Source: Rhizobiaceae bacterium (GTDB lineage: Bacteria > Pseudomonadota > Alphaproteobacteria > Rhizobiales > Rhizobiaceae). From it: DNA of 13,947 bases. Location: the NCBI GenBank assembly GCA_020696915.1, contig JAJFMR010000033.1, forward strand, positions 1-13,947, given 5' to 3'. The notes beneath the pieces are model-generated. The model was not told where the DNA came from, did no database searches, and worked only from the letters and a program-made list of their open reading frames with translations. Made by a program: the position numbers and the translations under genes. This document shows, piece after piece, positions 6,768 to 12,830 of the stretch (position 1 is its first letter; every line of letters begins with the position of its first letter).

Positions 6768-7860
6768 AGGCAGCGGCGTGCGACCGGCCGGCTTCGATCG
6801 CCGCGACGATGCCGCGCGTCATGTCCGCGGTGCCGCCGGTCCCCCTGATGTCTTGTGTGCGGGTGGCTGGGTCGGCAAGTGCGGCGACGATCGCCTGTTG
6901 CATGAGAGAGGCCGTATCGACCGCCTTTGCGATGCCGCGGTCATGTCCTAGCCACTCGATCATCATGCGCGTGGATTCGATCATTGCGAACGGATTGGCG
7001 ATGCCCTTGCCGGCAATGTCGGGAGCCGAGCCGTGGGTCGCCTGCGCCATGGCAAGCGCCCCCTCGCCGATGCACAGGCCCGGCGCCATGCCGAGCCCTC
7101 CGACCAGGCCGGCCGCCTCGTCGCTCAATATGTCCCCGAACATGTTGGTGGTGACAACCACGTCGAAGCTTTGAGGATCGCGAATGAGCCGCATGGCCAT
7201 GGTGTCGACGATCACCTCGTCGACCGTCACGTCGGGGAATTCCTTCGCGACCCGATGGCACTCCTCGACGAACATGCCGCAGCCGAGCTTGAAAACGGTG
7301 TTCTTGTGAACGACGGTCAGCCGCTTCCTGCGCTGCCTGGCGATTTCGAAAGCGGCACGGGCGACCCGCGACGAACCCGCCCGCGTGATGACGCGGACGG
7401 AAATCGTGACGTCCTCCGTCGGCCGGAACTCGCCGGAGCCGGCGACGACGTTGCGGTCCGGCTGAAAGCCTTCATTGTTCTCGCGCACGATCACCAGGTC
7501 GACACCGTCATGGATGGCGCCGAGCCCCGGATAGGAGCGCGTCGGCCGGATGTTTGCAAAAAGCCCGAAGTGCTTGCGCATGATCGGATGCGGATTGATG
7601 GCGCCGGCAACCTTCGGATAGGCCTGATGGCCGATCGGACCGAGGATGAAGCCGTCCATGCCGGACAGCGCCTCCATCGTACCCTCGGGCAATGTCGAGC
7701 CATGCGTGTCGAGCGCCGAGCGGCCGATTGGCATCGGCCGCCAGTCGATCTCGAGGCCGGTTCTGGCGGCCGCCGCGCGGGTGACCTCGACCGCCGCCGG
7801 AACGATCTCGTGACCGATATCGTCGCCGTTCAGAATACCGAGAACGAGTTTGCCGTCCAT
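6766..7860 (-). CDS. Isocitrate/isopropylmalate dehydrogenase family enzyme, substrate unassigned
   Basis: The 364-residue protein is a second, clearly different member of the beta-decarboxylating dehydrogenases, which oxidise a (2R,3S)-type hydroxy acid with NAD(P) and Mg/Mn and release CO2. Landmarks are LNGDDIGHEIVP at 10-21, NIRPTR at 103-108 and VRENNEGF at 125-132 (substrate arginines), catalytic K187 in VVHKNTVF, metal aspartates D219, D243 and D247 (NMFGDILSDEAAG) and HGSAPDIAGKGIANP at 276-290. It lacks the FRREFDQ segment that marks DmlA/TtuC. It also lacks the RELTGG-type loop of classical LeuB (VRENNEG here). The substrate therefore is probably another malate derivative with a bulky or charged side group. 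The ATG at 7860 has AGAGGA six bases upstream; the frame remains open much further but that extension lies over another gene. It is last in the MmgE-AbrB-MmgE-ICDH operon, 23 bp after the preceding stop. Confidence 0.87.
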   Translation of the reverse strand: MDGKLVLGILNGDDIGHEIVPAAVEVTRAAAARTGLEIDWRPMPIGRSALDTHGSTLPEGTMEALSGMDGFILGPIGHQAYPKVAGAINPHPIMRKHFGLFANIRPTRSYPGLGAIHDGVDLVIVRENNEGFQPDRNVVAGSGEFRPTEDVTISVRVITRAGSSRVARAAFEIARQRRKRLTVVHKNTVFKLGCGMFVEECHRVAKEFPDVTVDEVIVDTMAMRLIRDPQSFDVVVTTNMFGDILSDEAAGLVGGLGMAPGLCIGEGALAMAQATHGSAPDIAGKGIANPFAMIESTRMMIEWLGHDRGIAKAVDTASLMQQAIVAALADPATRTQDIRGTGGTADMTRGIVAAIEAGRSHAAA

Positions 7861-7883
7861 GAGCGGTCCTCTTGTGTGAAGCG

Positions 7884-9230
7884 TCAGGAAGCCGCGGCTG
7901 CCCTGGCAATCGCCGCGACGTCCGGCGACGTTTCGATTGCCCACCCCATGTCGAGAAGGCTCCCGGCCGCCGCTTCGCCGATGACGGGGACCGACTGGTT
8001 CGTGAACTTCTTGCCGATCGCATTGTCCGAGAGAGGCCGCTCCAGGCTGCCTATGGCATGGGGGACGTGAAGCTCGATGCGCTCGCCATCCTCGAACGTG
8101 ACGGCGATGTGGACGGCGTCTTCCGGGACGCCGGCGTCGCTCGTCGCATCGACCCTGTCGCGCAACGCCATGATCGCCGGGTCGCGGACGGCCTCGTCGG
8201 TGAATGCGGTGGGCGAGCCGTCGCCGCGCAGCAGCGCCGTCGCGGCGGCGTGGAAGACGCTGAACTTCCCCTCGAGACCCGTATTGGGCCGCCTCTTGCC
8301 GGTGAGCTCGAGCACCAGCGGATGCGTGCGCAGTCCTACCGAGGCAATGGCGGCGACCTTGCCGCCCAGCCGTTCCCGCAATTGCTGGCAGCCGTCGATC
8401 GTCGGATGGATGACGATGCCGCAGGCATAGGGCTTGTAGGTGTTGAGGCCGGCCTCCCAATCGCTGCCGAGCCCATCCAGGATCTCGGAATAATCCTGTT
8501 TGGTGGAGAGCACGTTGGCAAAGCCGCGCGGTGCTTCGATGGCGCGCTCGGAACTGTCGAAGTTCGCCTTTGCGAGGAATGCCGCCATTGCGCCATTCTG
8601 CGCGGCGCGGCCCGGATGGAAGCTCTTGGTCATCGTGCCGAACATGTCCCGCAGGCCAGAGGCCTGGGTGGCCGCCAGGCCGATCGCCCACATCATCTGC
8701 TGCCGCGAGAGCCCGAGGAGCTTGCCCGTCGCCGCCGCGGCGCCGAAGACGCCTGCCGTGCCGGTGATGTGCCAGCCGCGATCGTAGTGGTCGGGATAGA
8801 CGGCGTTGCCAATCCGGCACTCGACCTCGATGCCGACGACGAGCGCAGTCAGGAAGTCACGCCCGCTGACCGCGCGGCTTTCCGATACGGCAAGGATCGC
8901 CGAGGCGACCGGACCGGCCGGATGGATGATCGTCTTCAGATGGGTGTCATCATAGTCGAGCACATGCGAAGAAATGCCGTTGATGAGCGCCGCATGGAGT
9001 TCGTCGAGACGGTCGTCGCGGCCGATCACCTGGGCGCGCTCGGGACCGGAGAACATGCGCACCGCGTCGAGCGCCCGGTCGACGGTTTCGTGTGAAGCGC
9101 CGCCGACCGCGCAGCCGAGCCAGTTCACGAACGTCCGGACACCTTCCCGGCGGACCTCGGCGGGGATGTCGCCCGCGTCGAGGCCCACGACCCAGCCGGC
9201 CAGTTGCCTGGTGATTTCGAGATCCTTCAT
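7884..9230 (-). CDS. MmgE/PrpD family protein, copy 1 (downstream copy)
   Basis: A 448-residue member of the MmgE/PrpD superfamily, which includes 2-methylcitrate dehydratase PrpD, cis-aconitate decarboxylase and iminodisuccinate epimerase. All act on polycarboxylates through proton abstraction next to a carboxylate. Family marks are present: DYDDTH at 92-97, IIHP with H103, GWH with H154, FGTMTKSFHPGRA at 197-209 with K202 and H205, EAPRGF at 232-237 and KPYACGIVIHP at 266-276 with H275. The order is the alpha-helical domain, then the smaller alpha/beta lid from about residue 275, then a return to helices. No signal peptide; cytoplasmic. It lies 36 bp after the AbrB-type gene and 23 bp before the ICDH-like gene, so the three are very likely co-transcribed. 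That pairing suggests it makes or rearranges the hydroxy acid that the dehydrogenase oxidises. PrpD itself is less likely because prpB and prpC are absent. Confidence 0.88.
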   Translation of the reverse strand: MKDLEITRQLAGWVVGLDAGDIPAEVRREGVRTFVNWLGCAVGGASHETVDRALDAVRMFSGPERAQVIGRDDRLDELHAALINGISSHVLDYDDTHLKTIIHPAGPVASAILAVSESRAVSGRDFLTALVVGIEVECRIGNAVYPDHYDRGWHITGTAGVFGAAAATGKLLGLSRQQMMWAIGLAATQASGLRDMFGTMTKSFHPGRAAQNGAMAAFLAKANFDSSERAIEAPRGFANVLSTKQDYSEILDGLGSDWEAGLNTYKPYACGIVIHPTIDGCQQLRERLGGKVAAIASVGLRTHPLVLELTGKRRPNTGLEGKFSVFHAAATALLRGDGSPTAFTDEAVRDPAIMALRDRVDATSDAGVPEDAVHIAVTFEDGERIELHVPHAIGSLERPLSDNAIGKKFTNQSVPVIGEAAAGSLLDMGWAIETSPDVAAIARAAAAS

Positions 9231-9266
9231 CGTGCGATGCCTTCTATAGGGCGGCGAACCGCCTGG

Positions 9267-10370
9267 TTAGCTCGAAACGCCGCCGATCCGGCGCGACAGG
9301 CGTTCGAAGGCCTTGAGTGCGAAAAGCACCGTCGTCACCACGACTGCGATGCGCATGATCTGGAACGCCGTCACGGTCGCCGCGTCGAGATGCATGGCGG
9401 TCGCCGTCAGCGCCATCTCGGTTATTCCGGCCGGAGCGACGGCCAGCAGGCTGGTGGCGAAGGAAAGCCCGGTCGCCATCGACAGGAGCCAGGCGACGGC
9501 CGCCGCCGCCGCGACGAGGAAAGCCGTCGTGGCGATGGCCGACGCCGTTATGCGCGGCAATCTCCCCACGAGATCCCGCCTGATCCTGCAGCCGAGCCAG
9601 ATGCCGATGACGATTTGCGCTGCGACGAGCAAAGCAGCCGGCACGGCAAACGGCCCGAAACCTGCTCCGGCAACCAGCGCTCCGAGCGCCGTCGGAACGA
9701 GCAGCCAGCGGTTCGGCACTTGCAGCGGCCGCGCCAGAAGCGATGCAACGCCGCCGAGCCCGAGCAGCACCGCGATCGGCAAGACCTGGTTTTCCAGGGC
9801 GACCGGCACGTTTTCGATCGCGCCGGGCGCGCCGAAGAGCGTCACCAGGAATGGCACCGTGGTGACGATCCCCACCAAGCGGACGAGGTGCACCACCGAT
9901 ACCGTGTCGCGGTCGCCGCCTTGCTGCTCTGCCACGACGGCCATTTCCGCAACGCCGGCGGCCGCCGTCGCGAGAAAGGCGGTTTTCCGATCTGTCCCGC
10001 CAAGCCTCTCCAGCAGGACAGCGGCAAGAGTGGTGGCGACCATGGTGGCGACGGTCGCCATGACCATGAGCGGCAGGAGCTTTCCCGTTGCCATCATCAC
10101 CGCGGGAACGAAGCGCAGCCCGATTGCCAACCCGACAACCAGTTGGGCTAGCTCGCGGCTCCATGGGGCTACGGCGAGCGGCACACCGGCCATTGCGGCT
10201 GTCCCGCAGGCCAGCAACGGGCCGAGCAGATAGGGCAGCGGCAGCCCCATTCCCCGCGCCGCGGCCGCGCCTCCAATCCCGATGAGAAGCGCCAGCGCGA
10301 TCCGAACGGCGGAACGGGCGAGGAAAGATTCGCCCTCGCCGCGCACCGACTCGGTTTCCGGATCAGCCAT
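9267..10370 (-). CDS. AbrB-type polytopic membrane protein (putative transporter with internal duplication)
   Basis: The 367-residue protein is almost wholly hydrophobic, with about ten membrane segments and only the first 20 residues polar. It fits the AbrB-duplication family, often named ammonia monooxygenase or AbrB regulator in databases although neither name fits a membrane protein like this. The internal repeat is visible: AAGVAEMAVVA at 137-147 in the first half matches PAGITEMALTA at 313-323 in the second, each followed by 18-20 residues to a matching HLVRLVGIVTT / FQIMRIAVVVTT segment. GLPLPYLLGPLLACG at 42-56 is the other typical motif. Function is not established for the family; transport of a small acid is the usual guess. 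It sits between two MmgE/PrpD genes, 20 bp after one and 36 bp before the other, which supports uptake or export of the compound those enzymes handle. The ATG at 10370 has only a weak GGC-rich ribosome site. Confidence 0.85.
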   Translation of the reverse strand: MADPETESVRGEGESFLARSAVRIALALLIGIGGAAAARGMGLPLPYLLGPLLACGTAAMAGVPLAVAPWSRELAQLVVGLAIGLRFVPAVMMATGKLLPLMVMATVATMVATTLAAVLLERLGGTDRKTAFLATAAAGVAEMAVVAEQQGGDRDTVSVVHLVRLVGIVTTVPFLVTLFGAPGAIENVPVALENQVLPIAVLLGLGGVASLLARPLQVPNRWLLVPTALGALVAGAGFGPFAVPAALLVAAQIVIGIWLGCRIRRDLVGRLPRITASAIATTAFLVAAAAAVAWLLSMATGLSFATSLLAVAPAGITEMALTATAMHLDAATVTAFQIMRIAVVVTTVLFALKAFERLSRRIGGVSS

Positions 10371-10390
10371 CGTTGCCGAGCCGCCCGCTT

Positions 10391-11803
10391 TCAGACGGAG
10401 ATCAGGCGGCTGGACAGGTCGTCGAGCGAAGCCAGGCGCTCGAGGCCGCGCACCAGCTCCACGATCTCTTCCGCCCTGCCGCGCCCCATTCCGGCGAACT
10501 CGGCGTTCTCGCGGAACTTGCCGGCCACTTCGTCATAGCTCATGGGAAATGCCGGGCTGCCCTTGCCGAAGTCGGCCCGTCCGGAAACGGTCCGGCCGTC
10601 GTTCAGCTCGATGTCGATGTAGGTCGTCATCAGATGGTAGCCCGCGGCCTCGGCGCGGTCGTCGATCACGAAATCCACCTTCTCGACCATCGCCTTGACG
10701 TCCTCCCGCTCGACGGCCGCGTCGGTGAACTCGTTCAGTCCGGCCCGACCCTCCAGCAGCAGGATCGCCATGCAGAACTCCATCGAGAACTTGGCCTGCA
10801 GCTCGTCCTTCGGCCGGTGATGGATGAGTGCGTTCGGCATGTTGGAATTGGTGCCGACGCGCACGTGTTTCACGTCCTTCGCGCTTATCCCGTGCTCCCT
10901 GATCAGCCGCAGCATTTCGGTCATGCCGGGATGGGTGAGCGAGCCCGAGGGATGCGGCTTGATCGAGACGCCAGGGCTGGCAAATGTCCATGGGCTGCCG
11001 AGCTTGCCGAAGATCGCGCTCTGGTCGTAGCCGCCGCCGGCAGCTGAGAAGAAACCGCGTGGCGCCTCGAGAATGCGAGCTGCCGCGGTCCAGCCGTAGG
11101 AGGCGAACTGCGCGGCGGCGACGCCGCTCTCCGAGGATCGGCCGGCATGGAAGGGCTTGGTCATGGTGCCGAAATTCTCTCGCAGGCCCGCCGACTGGCT
11201 GCCGGCGATCGACAGGGCGCGCCGGGTGGCGGCAACGTCGAGGCCCATCAGCTTGGCACTCGCGGCGGCGGCCGCGAAGGTGCCGCAGGTCGCCGTCGTG
11301 TGGAAGCCGGCCTGGTAGTGACGCGGCGCGATGGCCTCGGCGATCTTGCACTCGACCTCGACGCCCAGATGGTAGGCGAGCATGAAGTCGAGGCCGGACG
11401 CGCCGACCGATTCCGATACTGCCAACGCCGCCGGCAGGGCGGGCGCCGTCGGGTGCGTCAGGAGACCGTAGACCCGGTCCCTGGCGACGGCGAGCTGCGT
11501 ATCGTCATAGTCGTCGGCATGGATGCCGACGCCATTGGCGAAGGCGGCGAAACGCGGGGCGACCTTGCGCCCGCCGCCGATCACCGTTGCCGATCCTTGC
11601 CCAAGGCCGAGCTCATCGAGATGCCGCCGCACCAGTTCTCCGCTCTTCGCCACCGAGCCGGAGAGCGCCAGTCCGAGGCCGTCCAGGATCGACTTCTTGC
11701 CAAGGTCGACCACTTCGGCCGAAAGGTCTTCGGCTCTGGTTTCATTGATGAATTCTGCGACGTATCTCGTCAGTTCGACGTCGACGGCGGTGCGTTCGTT
11801 CAT
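10391..11803 (-). CDS. MmgE/PrpD family protein, copy 2 (first gene of operon)
   Basis: This 470-residue paralogue shares the full family frame with copy 1: DDYDDT at 97-102, H117 in LTHP, H168 in GFH, FGTMTKPFHAGRS at 211-223 with K216 and H219, EAPRGFF at 246-252, K282 in IKPH and H291 in LTHP. Two differences stand out. The DDTH of copy 1 is DDTQ here, and the loop between this motif and the next HP is eight residues longer. The loop borders the active site in this family, so the two copies probably act on different substrates or steps. The ATG at 11803 is preferred over an in-frame start at 11842 because GAGGA lies six bases before it and the sequence after it aligns with copy 1. It is first in the operon, 117 bp from the GntR gene, with operator 2 in that gap. 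Dehydratase, decarboxylase and epimerase roles all remain possible. Confidence 0.88.
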   Translation of the reverse strand: MNERTAVDVELTRYVAEFINETRAEDLSAEVVDLGKKSILDGLGLALSGSVAKSGELVRRHLDELGLGQGSATVIGGGRKVAPRFAAFANGVGIHADDYDDTQLAVARDRVYGLLTHPTAPALPAALAVSESVGASGLDFMLAYHLGVEVECKIAEAIAPRHYQAGFHTTATCGTFAAAAASAKLMGLDVAATRRALSIAGSQSAGLRENFGTMTKPFHAGRSSESGVAAAQFASYGWTAAARILEAPRGFFSAAGGGYDQSAIFGKLGSPWTFASPGVSIKPHPSGSLTHPGMTEMLRLIREHGISAKDVKHVRVGTNSNMPNALIHHRPKDELQAKFSMEFCMAILLLEGRAGLNEFTDAAVEREDVKAMVEKVDFVIDDRAEAAGYHLMTTYIDIELNDGRTVSGRADFGKGSPAFPMSYDEVAGKFRENAEFAGMGRGRAEEIVELVRGLERLASLDDLSSRLISV

Positions 11804-11865
11804 TCCTGATCCTCTTCGTCCACCGGATCGACACGGCAGCAAAATGCGGCCAAACCCATGCAGCG

Positions 11866-11888
11866 TAGACTGTTAATTGTCAACAGTT
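11866..11888. promoter_or_regulatory. Candidate GntR-regulator operator 2 upstream of MmgE-AbrB-MmgE-ICDH operon
   Basis: The 19-mer ACTGTTAATTGTCAACAGT (11869-11887) is an inverted repeat with 6-bp arms ACTGTT/AACAGT and 7 bp between. AATTGTCAACAGT (11875-11887) is the exact reverse complement of 5721-5733 in operator 1, and TAGACTGTT (11866-11874) is also shared. It lies 63 bp before the start of the first operon gene and 32 bp past the GntR stop. TTGACA read on the minus strand has no acceptable -10 at 16-18 bp, so the sequence looks more like a protein-binding site than a promoter element. Confidence 0.7.
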
Positions 11889-11904
11889 TTGCACTGGTGG
11901 CGGC

Positions 11905-11916
11905 CCTGCCGGCAGG
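11905..11916. terminator. Short palindrome just past the GntR gene, weak terminator candidate
   Basis: CCTGCCGGCAGG is a perfect 12-bp palindrome starting 3 bp after the GntR stop on the minus strand. As a hairpin it has only a four-base-pair stem with a CCGG loop and no T tract, so its role in ending the regulator transcript is doubtful. Confidence 0.25.
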
Positions 11917-11919
11917 TGA

Positions 11920-12675
11920 TCAGGAGCGGGCGCCCGGCGATCCGCCGGCGCGTTTGCGCGTAGTTTTCGCAGAGGCAGCCGACGCGCCGGGCTGGGTCGC
12001 CTTTCGGGTACGCTCTATCCCGTTCAGGATATGAGTACGCGCTGCGGTGAAGGTGCGGATGGGATCACGGGCTTCGATGGCGTCGACGATGGCGCGATGC
12101 TCGGTATTGGAGACGTGCAGGACGTCGGGGCTGGCCAGCGCGCGGTAGCGCTGGATGTGAAGCTCGCGCACGAAGCTCTGGTAAATAAGCGCGAGGCGCT
12201 TGTTGCCGGCCATTCGGCCGATCTGCCGGTGGAATTCGAGGTTCACGGGATAGTAGACGTGAACGTCGCCGAGTTCGACGATCTCGTCCATCCGCTGCAG
12301 GAGATCCCTCAGAATCGCGACCTCAGCGTCCGTGGCGCGCTCCGCCAGCATCATCGCCATGCAGCCGAAGATTCCGGCGCGCGCAGCGGACAAATCCAGG
12401 GCTTCGTCATTCGACAGCGCGCGAATGAAGAAACCGCGGTTGGGGATGGTCTCGATCAGCCCGATTGCCGACAGTGCGCTGCAAGCCTCGCGAATGGGGC
12501 CGCGGCTGACGCCAAGGCGCTGCGACAGGGCGTTCTCGTTCACCCGTTCGTTCGGCTTCAACTCGCCATCGATGATCATCCGCTCGATTTCGGCCTGCAC
12601 GACATTGGCAAGCGAGCGGGTGCGAAGAAAGTCGATCGCGGAAAGGTTCTGCGGCTGGTCAGACTGGTCGGACAT
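11920..12675 (-). CDS. GntR-family transcriptional regulator with FCD ligand domain (FadR subfamily)
   Basis: The 251-residue protein has an N-terminal winged helix: helix at about 22-38, recognition segment NENALSQRLGVSRGPIREA at 46-64, and wing ETIPNRGFF at 75-83. It is followed by an all-helical FCD domain from about 92 to 222. Conserved metal/ligand histidines are seen at H149 (NLEFHRQI), H193 (EHRAIVDAI) and H215 (ARTHI); N145 stands where many members have aspartate. Regulators of this type mostly bind small carboxylates and repress degradation genes until the ligand arrives. A basic tail (KTTRKRAGGSPGARS) follows the FCD domain. The ATG at 12675 is chosen by alignment with the family; a TTG at 12714 in the same frame would add 13 residues, and neither has a strong ribosome site. 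It is upstream of, and on the same strand as, the MmgE operon, and is the natural candidate to bind the two shared operators. Confidence 0.88.
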   Translation of the reverse strand: MSDQSDQPQNLSAIDFLRTRSLANVVQAEIERMIIDGELKPNERVNENALSQRLGVSRGPIREACSALSAIGLIETIPNRGFFIRALSNDEALDLSAARAGIFGCMAMMLAERATDAEVAILRDLLQRMDEIVELGDVHVYYPVNLEFHRQIGRMAGNKRLALIYQSFVRELHIQRYRALASPDVLHVSNTEHRAIVDAIEARDPIRTFTAARTHILNGIERTRKATQPGASAASAKTTRKRAGGSPGARS

Positions 12676-12784
12676 AGCGGGGCCATCGTGTGGTTCCGGC
12701 ACAAAAGGGAACAAGGCGGCTCATCCACATCATCGTCCTTACGGCGCGAAGCCTAGCAGTAACGGTGCCGATTCGCGACCGGCC

Positions 12785-12816
12785 GCCGGCCGAGCGATGC
12801 TCGCGGCGATGCCGGC
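12785..12816. terminator. GC-rich hairpin between permease and GntR genes
   Basis: CGAGC-GAT-GCTCG (12791-12803) is a perfect 5-bp hairpin enclosed by GCCGGC at 12785-12790 and 12811-12816, which can pair with a one-sided internal loop. It begins 15 bp after the permease stop in the direction of transcription. It could end the ABC transporter transcript before the GntR gene. No T tract is visible. Confidence 0.4.
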
Positions 12817-12830
12817 GGGGGCGACCCGGT

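Noticed and set aside
7861..8820. Long upstream extension of the ICDH-like reading frame
   Set aside because: The extension overlaps the MmgE/PrpD gene in another frame and encodes an arginine-rich sequence. A good ribosome binding site and family alignment place the start at 7860.
7884..9230. Assignment of MmgE/PrpD copy 1 as 2-methylcitrate dehydratase (prpD)
   Set aside because: The fold is right, but prpB and prpC are missing and the partners are an AbrB protein and an ICDH-like enzyme, so a specific gene name is not justified.
9244..10164. Open frame in a second minus-strand frame overlapping the AbrB-type gene
   Set aside because: The product is a low-complexity arginine/glycine/alanine sequence; the overlapping frame encodes a coherent membrane protein with repeated family motifs.
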